A DNA stretch of 64,000 bases. Source: Bacteroidales bacterium. GTDB lineage: Bacteria > Bacteroidota > Bacteroidia > Bacteroidales > UBA932. Positions 6,719-15,834 of the stretch are shown in pieces. A model generated the notes under the pieces. It saw only the letters and a list, made by a program, of their open reading frames with translations, did not search any database and was not told the DNA's origin. The position numbers were made by a program, and so were the translations under genes. The stretch is taken from positions 60,947 to 124,946 of the forward strand of contig JAFTWQ010000017.1 in the NCBI GenBank assembly GCA_017465225.1, given 5' to 3'. The first letter of the stretch is position 1. Each line of letters begins with the position of its first letter.

Positions 6719-8857
6719 TTATTCTGTAAATGTCATTTCGTCAAAAAGGTAGTCGGCTTCGCCGATCTTGTCGATGGTGAAGAGGACATAGCGGACGTCG
6801 AGGGCTATGTTGCGGCAGATCTCCGGATCAAAGACGATGTCGCTCATTGTGCCTTCCCATACGCGGTCGAAGTTGAGGCCTATCAGGTCTCCGTCGGCGT
6901 TGATCACAGGGCTGCCGGAGTTGCCGCCTGTGGTGTGGTTGGTGGCGATGAAGCATACCGGAACCTCGCCTGATGCATCTGCCCAACGGCCGTAATCCTT
7001 GGTCGTATAGATGTCGCGGAGCCTCTGTGGAATGTTGTAATCGAAGATTTCAGGATTGTCCTTTTCCATTATGCCCTTGATTGTGGATGCTGGGGTATAA
7101 TAGACTCCGTCGGCAGGGGAGTAGCCCTTTATGTGGCCGTATGCGACGCGCAGGGTAAGGTTCGCGTCAGGATAGAAATCCTTCATCACGCGCTGTGTGC
7201 GGCAATATACCATCTGTCCGCGCATATAGTCGCGGTATGCGAGCTGGAGCTCCTGATTCAGACGTGTCGTCACAGGAAGGATGTCTGCGTAGTACCATTT
7301 CAGGAATTCGTTGAAGAATTCAGTGGCAGGGTCGGCCATCACGGCCTCCTTGTCAGCAGCGGTAAGAGCCTCGGCTCTGGCCTGGTCGATGAAGATGGAG
7401 TTTGTGAACATGTCTTCTGCCCATGCTTCGATAGATCCGTATGAAGCAAGCTTATCCTTATAATACTCCGGCTTGAATCCTGCCGGTACATTCTTCTCGT
7501 ATTCGTTCATCACGGCTACGAATGACTCCTTGTCGATAGGGAGGTACCAGTCCTTGTAGAATGATGCCATCAGCTCTCTGGCCTTATCCTGGTCGAATGT
7601 CACCAGACCCTCTTCATGTCCGTCGAGGAAGAGTCTTGCGACGCTCATCGCGAGGTTTGCGATCTCGACTGTACGGACAGTCTCGGTGTAGTAGTCAGTA
7701 GCGAACTGGTATGGCTCGAGCTCCTCGTAAATCTTTGCGATCTTTTCCACAACTCCGTCAAATTCCCCGTTCTTTGCCCATCTGCTGAAAGTCTGTTCAA
7801 ACTCCTGCTTGGTCTGTACGGTCTTCATCTTCCTGATTCCCTTCACTTCGCCCTGCCATTTCTTCCATGCATTCGAGACATTGGCATTCTTTGAAGAATA
7901 CTGGATGCGGACCTTCTGGCTCTGCGCCTGATACTTGTTCAAGATGTCCAGACGGAGGGTGCGGAGATGGATCTTATGAGGGTCTCCGATCTCTTCGATA
8001 TAGCGTACGCCCTCGGAATGAATATACTCCTGGGTACGTCCTGGGAAACCGTAGATGAATGTGAAATCGCCTTCCTGGACGCCTCTGGTCGAGATCTTGA
8101 AATATTTCTTTGGCTTATAAGGCACATTGTCCTCTGAATATGGCGCAGGATTGTTGTCCTTGTCGGCATAGATACGGAACATCGAGAAGTCACCGGTATG
8201 GCGCGGCCACATCCAGTTGTCTGTGTCGCCGCCGAACTTTCCGATTGATGAAGGCGGAGCACCCACAAGACGGACATCCTCATACTGCCTGTAAAGGAAA
8301 AGAAAGTACTGGTTGCCATAGTAAAGCGCCTCTACAGTAGCCCTGAGGCTCTTTCCTTCCTTCACGGCCTCATCAATGACAGCCTGGCTGTTCTTCTTCA
8401 CGAGCTCCACTCTCTGCTCTTCGCTCATTGAAGAGTCATATCCCTTGAGCACAAGGTCTGTGACATCTTCCATGCGCTCGAGGAAACTTACTGAAAGTCC
8501 CTTGTTTGGGAGCTCCTCGTCCCGGCTCATGGCCCAGAATCCGTCCTTGAGATAGTCGTGCTCCACGCTGCTGTGCTGCTGGATCTGACTGTATCCGCAA
8601 TGGTGGTTGGTCAGGAGAAGTCCTTCCGGAGAAATGAGCTCTCCTGTGCATCCACGGCCGAACAGCACAACAGCATCCTTGAGGGACGCCTGGTTGACGC
8701 TGTATATGTCCTCGGCGTCGAGCCTGAAGCCTTTTTCCTGCATATCTGCGATACGCTGCGAGATCAGCGACGGAAGCCACATGCCTTCGTCAGCCTTTGC
8801 CGTCATGCCTATAAGCATTGTAGTGATAAGAATGATGACCTTTTTGGTGTTTTTCAT
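6719..8857 (-). CDS. S46 family dipeptidyl-peptidase, DPP11-like (Asp/Glu-specific)
   Basis: A 712-residue secreted (periplasmic) serine peptidase that removes dipeptides from oligopeptide N-termini. A signal peptide ends near TAKA-DE. The catalytic triad is visible: His in LLTNHHCGY (85/86), Asp in PRHTGDFSMF, and Ser647 in GGNSGSPV. S1 specificity in S46 is set 18 residues after the Ser. Here that residue is Arg665 (LNFDRVWEG), as in DPP11, rather than Gly as in DPP7, so cleavage after Asp or Glu is predicted. Length matches the family (about 710-720). In asaccharolytic Bacteroidales this enzyme feeds amino-acid fermentation. Confidence 0.93.
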   Translation of the reverse strand: MKNTKKVIILITTMLIGMTAKADEGMWLPSLISQRIADMQEKGFRLDAEDIYSVNQASLKDAVVLFGRGCTGELISPEGLLLTNHHCGYSQIQQHSSVEHDYLKDGFWAMSRDEELPNKGLSVSFLERMEDVTDLVLKGYDSSMSEEQRVELVKKNSQAVIDEAVKEGKSLRATVEALYYGNQYFLFLYRQYEDVRLVGAPPSSIGKFGGDTDNWMWPRHTGDFSMFRIYADKDNNPAPYSEDNVPYKPKKYFKISTRGVQEGDFTFIYGFPGRTQEYIHSEGVRYIEEIGDPHKIHLRTLRLDILNKYQAQSQKVRIQYSSKNANVSNAWKKWQGEVKGIRKMKTVQTKQEFEQTFSRWAKNGEFDGVVEKIAKIYEELEPYQFATDYYTETVRTVEIANLAMSVARLFLDGHEEGLVTFDQDKARELMASFYKDWYLPIDKESFVAVMNEYEKNVPAGFKPEYYKDKLASYGSIEAWAEDMFTNSIFIDQARAEALTAADKEAVMADPATEFFNEFLKWYYADILPVTTRLNQELQLAYRDYMRGQMVYCRTQRVMKDFYPDANLTLRVAYGHIKGYSPADGVYYTPASTIKGIMEKDNPEIFDYNIPQRLRDIYTTKDYGRWADASGEVPVCFIATNHTTGGNSGSPVINADGDLIGLNFDRVWEGTMSDIVFDPEICRNIALDVRYVLFTIDKIGEADYLFDEMTFTE

Positions 8858-8945
8858 GTCGTGATATGTAAATGTGTTATTATCAATATGTTATTTTGTT
8901 GTTGGTGGGGTAAAAATCCCACCAATGTATGTCTATGTACTTGAA

Positions 8946-9575
8946 TTACAGGTGATTGCATTTAACGCTTCCAAGCTCCGTCTCAAACATTTTCCTGTAA
9001 GACTCTGCCTTTTTCTCCAATGCAAGGGGATAGGCGCGGGATGAGGACGGCATCCTCCAGAAACGGACCTGGCGTGAACCTTCCTGAATGGTAAACTCTG
9101 TATAGTCTCCGACCGTAGGCTCCTCGCATCCGAAAGTCTCCACAATCACATCCGTCGCCTTCTGCCCCGTCGTCACCACAGCCCCGCATTCCGGAATTTC
9201 AGCCAGAAGTGCCGTGAGGTCGGTCGCCTTGACCACCTGCAGGAACTTGTCGGAGGCATTGTCCTTGAGCCTTATGACTTCGCATGCGGTGTCATACATG
9301 GCGATGCCTTTCTCTGCGGCGAATCCGGCACATCTTTCACGGTCGAACTTCCTGATCCTGGCACCGTCCTCTCCTTCAGCGACGAAATGTTCCTTGTCAT
9401 TGAAGAAGATCAGTCCCCAGATACGCCACATGTCATTTATCCAGTTGGGATAAAAGAACTCCATCGACCACCTCTCCTTCTTCGGAGGGAAGCTTCCAAG
9501 CATGAGGATGCGTGCCCCTTCAGGGAGGAAGGGAGCCAGAGGATGTTTCTCTATGGATTCACTTTGTTTAGTCAT
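8946..9575 (-). CDS. Uracil-DNA glycosylase superfamily protein
   Basis: About 209 residues, starting at MTKQSESIEKHPLAPFLP. The fold-defining N-terminal block is ARILMLGSFPPKKERWSMEFFYPN and the late block FWRMPSSSRAY, as in the MUG-like and DNA-deoxyinosine glycosylase branch, which removes deaminated or mismatched bases. The upstream ATG at 9626 would add 17 residues but lies beyond a TATATTTG -7 box at 9581-9588. That box predicts a transcript start at or just before the ATG at 9575. Exact substrate (uracil or hypoxanthine) cannot be told. Confidence 0.75.
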   Translation of the reverse strand: MTKQSESIEKHPLAPFLPEGARILMLGSFPPKKERWSMEFFYPNWINDMWRIWGLIFFNDKEHFVAEGEDGARIRKFDRERCAGFAAEKGIAMYDTACEVIRLKDNASDKFLQVVKATDLTALLAEIPECGAVVTTGQKATDVIVETFGCEEPTVGDYTEFTIQEGSRQVRFWRMPSSSRAYPLALEKKAESYRKMFETELGSVKCNHL

Positions 9576-9580
9576 TGTTG

Positions 9581-9588
9581 CAAATATA
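9581..9588 (-). promoter_or_regulatory. Bacteroidetes -7 element, nearly leaderless arrangement
   Basis: TATATTTG on the minus strand ends only 5 nt from the ATG at 9575 of the UDG-like gene, so the mRNA is predicted to have little or no 5' leader. Confidence 0.45.
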
Positions 9589-9631
9589 CTAAATCGTGAC
9601 GAATAATCTGTGATGTCTTCCGTCAATTGAT

Positions 9632-9639
9632 TATATTTG
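9632..9639 (+). promoter_or_regulatory. Bacteroidetes -7 promoter element
   Basis: TATATTTG, 25 bp before the ATG of the esterase gene. Confidence 0.55.
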
Positions 9640-9664
9640 ACAAAAACAATAAAAGTGTGAAGAT

Positions 9665-10537
9665 ATGAAGAATCTTTTCCTTACTCTCGCGCTGATCATT
9701 TCAGCAAATGTGCTTATGGCCCAGCCAGGTGGTGGACGTGGATTCTGGGGACCGCAACCCGAGACGATACAGGTATGGCCGGAAGGCGCTCCGAATGCAT
9801 TTACATATGATGCTTCGACCGACCCTCAGGGCGAAAACTATAAGGAGGCCATACTTGAGATCTATCCTGCAAGAAATCCGAACGGACGCTGCGTCATCAT
9901 ATGTCCGGGAGGCGGATATGCCGTGCTTTCCATGACCCATGAAGGACGTGACATCAGACAGTGGCTCAATGCCCGAGGCTTCACATGCTGTCTCCTTCAG
10001 TACAGGATGCCACGCGGACACCATGATGTTCCGCTCAGCGATGTACAGCAGTCGATGCGCATAATGAGAGGACGTACGGATCTCGGCATCACACATATCG
10101 GAGTCATGGGATTCTCGGCAGGAGGACATCTTGCATCTACGGCTTCGACCCATTATGTGGATGCTGCCACAAGGCCTGATTTCCAGATACTTGTATATCC
10201 TGTGATCACATTCGAGAAACCGTATACCCATGACGGTTCGGTCTTTGGACTCCTCGGAGAGAATCCTTCCCAGGAGATGCTCGACCTCTATTCAAACCAG
10301 AAGCAGGTGACTCCTGACACTCCTCCGGCATTCATCCTTGCCGCTTCAGACGACTGGCTCGTGCCTGTGAAGAACAGTCTGATGTACTATGAGGCTTTGA
10401 TCGCGAATAAGGTAAGCGCTACGATGCACATCTATCCTACCGGCGGCCATGGCTTCGGATGGGGAGACAACTACATCTATAAGTCCGAGTGGAGCGCCGA
10501 ACTCGAGAGATGGTTCAATACCGTGGTTCTTAAATAA
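9665..10537 (+). CDS. Secreted alpha/beta hydrolase (acetyl-xylan-esterase-like)
   Basis: A 290-residue exported hydrolase. The signal peptide is MKNLFLTLALIISANVLMA. The oxyanion block CPGGGYAVLS, the nucleophile elbow GFSAGGH, the acid in AASDDWLVP and the base in GGHGFGW are all visible in the order seen in BD-FAE/acetyl esterase-type enzymes. These release acetyl or feruloyl groups from plant polysaccharides. It is monocistronic, with its own promoter and a strong terminator, and no glycoside hydrolase or SusCD pair is nearby. The precise ester substrate is inference. Confidence 0.85.
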   Translation: MKNLFLTLALIISANVLMAQPGGGRGFWGPQPETIQVWPEGAPNAFTYDASTDPQGENYKEAILEIYPARNPNGRCVIICPGGGYAVLSMTHEGRDIRQWLNARGFTCCLLQYRMPRGHHDVPLSDVQQSMRIMRGRTDLGITHIGVMGFSAGGHLASTASTHYVDAATRPDFQILVYPVITFEKPYTHDGSVFGLLGENPSQEMLDLYSNQKQVTPDTPPAFILAASDDWLVPVKNSLMYYEALIANKVSATMHIYPTGGHGFGWGDNYIYKSEWSAELERWFNTVVLK

Positions 10538-10556
10538 TGTATGGACATAAAATCGT

Positions 10557-10590
10557 GCCGCCCGACGAATCACTTCGTCGGGCGGCTTTT
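10557..10590 (+). terminator. Intrinsic terminator after the esterase gene
   Basis: A perfect 13-bp stem, GCCGCCCGACGAA (10557-10569) with its complement at 10574-10586, has a 4-nt loop and is followed by TTTT. Confidence 0.9.
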
Positions 10591-10684
10591 CAGTTCGTTC
10601 AATATTTATGTCTAACATCTATGAGTTCATCCTTTTAGACGCATAATCCATGCCAAATGCTACATGAAATGTTAATAAATTTGA

Positions 10685-10692
10685 TATATTTG
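10685..10692 (+). promoter_or_regulatory. Bacteroidetes -7 promoter element
   Basis: TATATTTG, 14 bp before the ATG of the first DUF3857 gene. The leader would be under 10 nt. Confidence 0.5.
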
Positions 10693-10706
10693 CAAAAATT
10701 GATGTC

Positions 10707-12680
10707 ATGAAACGAACCTATATCTTTTTTCTATGCCTGTTCCTGATGGCATTGACCGAAATATCAGCACAGACCATTCCTGTAAACAAACGTTTCGGAA
10801 AGGTTTCCAGAGAGGAACTCGAGCTGTCTTCTTATGATCTTGATACAGCTGCAACAGCGCTGATACTATATGAAAACAAGTGGACGGCTATCCATCTCAA
10901 TGCAGCTGGTGCCTTCACGCAGACGACCAGGACACATATGCGTATCAAGATCCTCAAGGAAGAGGGGGTGAGCTGGGGCGATTTTGAGATGATCTGTCAT
11001 CATTCGACCAAGAACCAGGAATCGGTTGCCGGTATCGATGTGGTGACATACAATCTTGTGGATGGAAAGATTGTAGAGACCAAGATGCCCAAGAAGTACA
11101 TCTTCACCGAGGATTTCACCGAGAATTACAAGAAGGTGACCTTTTCCGCTCAGGATGTCAGGGTCGGATCTGTGATTGAAGTGAAGTTCGACCGTATAGA
11201 TACCAGATACTGGAATCTGCCGGATATCTATTTTCAGAAGAACATTCCTGTCAATCTCGTTGAATGTGAGGTAAGGCTTCCGGAATTCTTCACTTTCAAT
11301 AAGAAGATGACCGGATACCATCGAGTGGATTATGCGTATGATGAAGATAGCGGGTCCCTGCAGACTTCAAATGGCCAGTATGGATACAATATTTCTATAG
11401 ACAAGTATTCCGCATCTGATGTGCCGGCATTCAAGAAGGAACCCCTTGTATATAATTCAAGACAATATTATTCAGGAGTCAGGTATAACATCAGTTCTCT
11501 ACAGATACCGGGAGCCTTGTATGAGGATTACAGCGTGAGCTGGAATGACGTTGATAATATTTATCTCGAGTCCGATCTTTACAGAAGATTCAAGGCTGCA
11601 TGCCAGTTCAAGGATGAAACAGCTGTGATAGCCGCAGAAGATACTGACGTGAAGAAGATCGAAGCTGTGGTAAGGCTGGTGCAGGACAAGGTGACATGGA
11701 ATGAGGATTATGCTGTTCTTCCTGAACCGCTCGCCCAGACCGTCAAGGCTCGCTCAGGCTCGAATGTGGATATGAACTGCCTTGCAGCCGGCTGCCTCCG
11801 CGAACTGGGATTTACGGTAGAGCCCGTTATGATCAAGTTCAGAAGCTCCGGCATGCTGCTTGACTATCAGCCTGAACTCAATACTTTCGACACTTTCATT
11901 CTCCGGGTCGTGACGTCTTCTGGCAATGTGTATTATCTGGACTGTGGCGCCTCCGAAGGCTATCTGAACGTGCTTGATCCTCTTATGCTGATGCCTAATG
12001 CCCGCGTACTCCGTCCGGATGGAAGAAGCGAGTGGGTCGACCTTACCGGGCTCTGTGAAAGCATAACGGCAGTATACGTTGTTGCGGAGCTTGATCCTCA
12101 AAACGAGATCAACGGAAAAATAACCATCAGGTATAAAGGCGAGGATGCTTATATGGCCAAGATGGATTATGATTCATATGCAGATGAGGATGAGTATCTG
12201 GAGGAACTGGAAGATGATTTTGATGTGGAGGTTGTTGAGTATAGCTCAACAGGTCTCAAGGACTTCTCTGAAGGTGCATCAGAGCAGATTTCATTCTCTG
12301 ATGAGCCTGATGCCGTCGGAGATCTGGTATATGTCAATCTTTTCATCGATCCGTTCCACTCCAAGGATACCTTCCAGTCCATAAACAGGAGTTATCCTAT
12401 AGACTTCCCATACCCTTACTCGATCTCATACCGTTATACGCTGAAGATTCCGGAAGGATATACCGTTGAACAGCTTCCTGAAAACATCAGCATCAAGCTG
12501 GATGAAATTAATGCCTCAGCCAGAGTTATATCACGGACTGACGCGCAGACCATTCAGATAGTGTTCACGTATAAGCAGGGCAGCATTCTCGGCCTGCCTG
12601 CTGATTATCAGAGCATACGTTCATTCTGGCAGCACCTTGCAGATATCTATGGGTCTGTGGCTGTCCTCAAGAAGATATGA
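10707..12680 (+). CDS. DUF3857/transglutaminase-like exported protein, probably catalytically dead
   Basis: 657 residues with a signal peptide (MKRTYIFFLCLFLMALTEISAQ). The N-terminal half is a DUF3857 domain (THMRIKILKEEGVSWGDFE...). The centre aligns with the transglutaminase-like core, but the cysteine of the usual GDC motif is missing (ARSGSNVDMNCLAAG) and the downstream His position reads FDTFIL. The C-terminal third resembles DUF2569/3858-like beta domains. The gene overlaps the next by 4 bp (ATGA), so translation of the pair is coupled. The family is secreted or periplasmic and of unknown function. The pair looks like a pseudo-enzyme plus an enzyme. Confidence 0.8.
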   Translation: MKRTYIFFLCLFLMALTEISAQTIPVNKRFGKVSREELELSSYDLDTAATALILYENKWTAIHLNAAGAFTQTTRTHMRIKILKEEGVSWGDFEMICHHSTKNQESVAGIDVVTYNLVDGKIVETKMPKKYIFTEDFTENYKKVTFSAQDVRVGSVIEVKFDRIDTRYWNLPDIYFQKNIPVNLVECEVRLPEFFTFNKKMTGYHRVDYAYDEDSGSLQTSNGQYGYNISIDKYSASDVPAFKKEPLVYNSRQYYSGVRYNISSLQIPGALYEDYSVSWNDVDNIYLESDLYRRFKAACQFKDETAVIAAEDTDVKKIEAVVRLVQDKVTWNEDYAVLPEPLAQTVKARSGSNVDMNCLAAGCLRELGFTVEPVMIKFRSSGMLLDYQPELNTFDTFILRVVTSSGNVYYLDCGASEGYLNVLDPLMLMPNARVLRPDGRSEWVDLTGLCESITAVYVVAELDPQNEINGKITIRYKGEDAYMAKMDYDSYADEDEYLEELEDDFDVEVVEYSSTGLKDFSEGASEQISFSDEPDAVGDLVYVNLFIDPFHSKDTFQSINRSYPIDFPYPYSISYRYTLKIPEGYTVEQLPENISIKLDEINASARVISRTDAQTIQIVFTYKQGSILGLPADYQSIRSFWQHLADIYGSVAVLKKI

Positions 12681-14557
12681 TCATGAAACGCTTTCTCGCA
12701 ATTGTCACGGCTGTCTTCCTGTCTTTCACGGCCATGTACGGAGAGGAAGTGAAGGCTGATGCGGTTGTCCTGACCCATGATGCCGTGTTCACCATGAACT
12801 CAATGTCGACCGGAACATACAAGGTCCATTCGAAGATTCAGGTCAACAGCCGGCATGGAGCCGATGCAGCGTTGTTCAGCGTATATACCGATTCTTTCAA
12901 GAGTCTTTCGTCATTTTCAGGCCGTATTGAGGCAGGGGGAAAGACTCTGCGTAAAGTGAAGATGTCGGATCTTACCACTGTCCTTGTCGCTGAAGGAACC
13001 GCTTCAGATGCATTTGTATCGGTGTATGAACCGACCGGACCATATCCTTTTACGTTTGAATTTGAGTATGAACTTACATATAGGAAGGGATTTGTTTCCT
13101 TTCCGGTATTCATGCCGGTGACTTCTGCTGAAGTTCCGATAGTAAGCGCGTCTTACAGGCTTTCGGTTCCGACAGGTACGTCTGTCCAGTACAGCGCATC
13201 AGCTTCTCCGGAGGTGGAGTCATCCGGCTCCAGTGATCATTACATATGGGAAGTCAAGGATTTCGGCGGATTTGTATCGGAATCTATGATGCCGGATATA
13301 CGGGAGTACATACCATATGTATATTCTGGCCCCGTGTCATTCGAGTATTCAGGTACTCAAGGCTCGCAGGAAAGCTGGAAGGAGTCGGGCTTGTGGCTGT
13401 ATAGTCTGCAGAAGGATACGAGGGCGGTTCCTGAGGAACTGAAGACGAAGATTCAGGGGCTGGTAGCAGGACTTGATGATGACAGGGAGAAGATCCGGGC
13501 CATATATGATTTCCTCCGGGAAAACACAAGATATGTCAGCATACAGCTCGGTATCGGCGGCCTTAAGCCGTTTCCTGTCGAGACAGTCTATAAGACCGGC
13601 TTCGGCGACTGCAAAGCCTTGTCGTCATATATGCAGGCCCTGCTTTCAGTAGCCGGGATCAGCTCGGATTATTTCATTGTCGATACGAGGGATGCCGACC
13701 TCGTGAGGGATTTTTATTCGGTAGGGCAGATGGATCATGCCATGCTGTGCGTTCCGATGGGTGCAGATTCATTGTGGATCGAATGTACAAATCCCCGTTA
13801 TCCTCTCGGATACAGACATGATGCCGTTGCCGGTCATCAGGTCGTGCTGGTCAAGGAAGACGGAGGAGAACTGGTGCGTGTGAGGCCGTATCCGGATTCT
13901 CTCGGCATACATGCGGAAACCGTAGATGTGACCCTCAATCCTGACGGAACAGCTTCATGCAGAGGCATGAGAAGGCTTACGCTTGATAATACCGAACCAT
14001 ATATAGACTTCAGGACATTGGACAGCAAGGCCCAGTTCAGAGCTGTGATGTCCGGCACATCAATGAACCCATCGGATTTCAGCATTACTTCGGTAGAGGA
14101 TAACTTCAATGACTGGGTGGATATGGAGCAGGGTGAGGAATATGTTCCTGAAGTCAATATCGGATATACATATGTAGTGTCTGATTATGGAAAGGTGTCA
14201 GGCGACCGCATCTTTATGGATCTCAATCCCTTTGCTAAGAATCTGGTGACATCGCGAAGTGCCCGTGTCAATGATTTCGTGATCAGGTCCGGCGGGATGC
14301 TTGCCGATACTGTCGGAGTGAATATACCGGAAGGATATGTCCCGGAGGCTATGCCGGCTTCTGTAAGGCTGGAGAGCCGTTTCGGTATCTTTGTAAGCGA
14401 TGTCACATATGATGAGGCTTTGTCCCGGATCGTGGTGAGCCAGACCATAAGGCTCAATGCCGGAAGATACTCCAGGGATATGTATTCGGATTACAGGGCA
14501 TTTGCCCGCGAGGTGTCCAAGGCATATGGAGCGAGAGTTGTTCTTGTAAGGAAATAA
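12677..14557 (+). CDS. DUF3857/transglutaminase-like exported protein with intact catalytic Cys/His
   Basis: 626 residues with a signal peptide (MKRFLAIVTAVFLSFTAMYG). An N-terminal DUF3857 domain is followed by a transglutaminase-like core whose catalytic residues look intact: Cys in TGFGDCKALSSYM, His in GQMDHAMLCV, and the third-residue block SLWIECTNP, with Glu where Asp is usual. It is the second gene of a two-gene operon and is homologous along its length to the first, which lacks the Cys and His. Possible activities are peptide cleavage or crosslinking in the periplasm; the substrate is unknown. Confidence 0.82.
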   Translation: MIMKRFLAIVTAVFLSFTAMYGEEVKADAVVLTHDAVFTMNSMSTGTYKVHSKIQVNSRHGADAALFSVYTDSFKSLSSFSGRIEAGGKTLRKVKMSDLTTVLVAEGTASDAFVSVYEPTGPYPFTFEFEYELTYRKGFVSFPVFMPVTSAEVPIVSASYRLSVPTGTSVQYSASASPEVESSGSSDHYIWEVKDFGGFVSESMMPDIREYIPYVYSGPVSFEYSGTQGSQESWKESGLWLYSLQKDTRAVPEELKTKIQGLVAGLDDDREKIRAIYDFLRENTRYVSIQLGIGGLKPFPVETVYKTGFGDCKALSSYMQALLSVAGISSDYFIVDTRDADLVRDFYSVGQMDHAMLCVPMGADSLWIECTNPRYPLGYRHDAVAGHQVVLVKEDGGELVRVRPYPDSLGIHAETVDVTLNPDGTASCRGMRRLTLDNTEPYIDFRTLDSKAQFRAVMSGTSMNPSDFSITSVEDNFNDWVDMEQGEEYVPEVNIGYTYVVSDYGKVSGDRIFMDLNPFAKNLVTSRSARVNDFVIRSGGMLADTVGVNIPEGYVPEAMPASVRLESRFGIFVSDVTYDEALSRIVVSQTIRLNAGRYSRDMYSDYRAFAREVSKAYGARVVLVRK

Positions 14558-14559
14558 GC

Positions 14560-15774
14560 CTATTTGAAATATAACGTGAATACCGTTCCGGACTCGTCGC
14601 TTCGGGTGAGTGTGAGTGTGCCGTTATGCAGGCGCATGATCTGGCGCGAGAGGCTCAGGCCGATGCCTGTGCCTTCCTGCTTGGTGGTGTAGAACGGAAC
14701 GAATATCTCTTCGCGGCTTTCCTTGCTGATCGGACGTCCGTTGTTGGTGACATGGATGAATACGCTGTCGGAACGGTCGAGCTCCGCAGTGATCTCCACC
14801 TTGTTCGCTCCGGCCTGACATGCATTCCTGATCAGGTTGATGAGGATCTGCGATATCTGGCTTTCGTCTGCGTAGAGAAGTATGTCATCCGACTTTTCCA
14901 GATATGTGCATACCGCTCCGGCTTCGCTTGTCTGCTGCGCCGTGAGCTGGATCACACGGTCGATCATCTCCCTGACATAGAAGGCTTTCTTTACAGGAGC
15001 CGCGACGCGTGTGAGATTCCTGTACGATTCCACGAACTTTATCAGTCCGCGGGAAGACTGTGAGATCGTTTCGAGGCCGGCAAGGACATCGGAATCGGCA
15101 TCCTTGTCCACCATGTAGCTTGAAAGGGTCTCGCTGAGCGAAGCGATAGGGGTGACTGTGTTCATGATCTCATGCGTGAGCACCCTGATGAGCTTGCTCC
15201 ATGATTCCTGCTCGTTTTCCGCAATCTCGTCGCTGATGTCGTTGAATGCGATGACCTTTACCTGCTTGCCGCCGATTGTGGCTTCGGAGGCCGTGAGGGA
15301 AATGGTCTTCTTTCCGCTTTCATTGTAGTAGCTGGCTCTTTCTTCGCCTGTGCCCGTCACCTTGGCGAATGCCTCGTAGAGCGATTCGCTAGCTGTCCTG
15401 AGTTGCCTGATGTTGCTGAATGTGGCTATGCCGAGAAGGTAGAGCGCGGTCTTGTTGTGGTAATTCACACGGCCGTCCGCTTCGGTGACGACGATGCCGG
15501 TGCGTACATGGTCGAGCATGAGACCGTAGTACTGTTCCTGTTCGAGGATCTCGCGTCTTTCCTTGTCGAAGATGCTGCGCAGACGGTTGAGGGTCCTGTT
15601 GAATCTTCTTCCGAAGGCCCTGTTTTCATCAAACCTGAAATTCAGCTCCTTGTCTTCGAGGGCGTCAAGCATGTAGGCGACCTTCTTCCTCATCTTTCTG
15701 GATGTGAGCAAGGAAGCCGCCACGACAGCCGATATGACTGCCGCAACCATGATCAATATGACCTTACTTGTCAT
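14560..15774 (-). CDS. Membrane sensor histidine kinase with PAS domain (NtrB-like)
   Basis: 404 residues. An N-terminal membrane helix (ILIMVAAVISAVVAASLL) leads to a linker and a PAS-like domain (LDHVRTGIVVTEADGRV). The HisKA H-box is LTHEIMNTVTPI, with the N-box NLIRNACQAG and the G-box GTGIGLSLSRQIM. Almost no periplasmic domain is present, so the signal is probably sensed in the membrane or the cytosol. It lies 58 bp downstream of the NtrC-type regulator gene on the same strand, with a repeat fragment between them. The pair is the probable regulator of the permease operon that lies upstream on the same strand. Confidence 0.9.
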   Translation of the reverse strand: MTSKVILIMVAAVISAVVAASLLTSRKMRKKVAYMLDALEDKELNFRFDENRAFGRRFNRTLNRLRSIFDKERREILEQEQYYGLMLDHVRTGIVVTEADGRVNYHNKTALYLLGIATFSNIRQLRTASESLYEAFAKVTGTGEERASYYNESGKKTISLTASEATIGGKQVKVIAFNDISDEIAENEQESWSKLIRVLTHEIMNTVTPIASLSETLSSYMVDKDADSDVLAGLETISQSSRGLIKFVESYRNLTRVAAPVKKAFYVREMIDRVIQLTAQQTSEAGAVCTYLEKSDDILLYADESQISQILINLIRNACQAGANKVEITAELDRSDSVFIHVTNNGRPISKESREEIFVPFYTTKQEGTGIGLSLSRQIMRLHNGTLTLTRSDESGTVFTLYFK

Positions 15775-15788
15775 CCCTGATTCTTCCT

Positions 15789-15834
15789 GTCATCCCGAGC
15801 ACCCCAATGTCATCCCGAGCCTGTCGAGGGATCT
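15789..15834. repeat. Two partial HPERSEGS-type repeats
   Basis: TGTCATCCCGAGC occurs twice 20 bp apart (15789 and 15809), the second continuing into a GTCGAGGGATCT ending. This is the 'CHPERSEGS' dispersed-repeat family, found here in the 58-bp gap between regulator and kinase genes. Confidence 0.75.
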
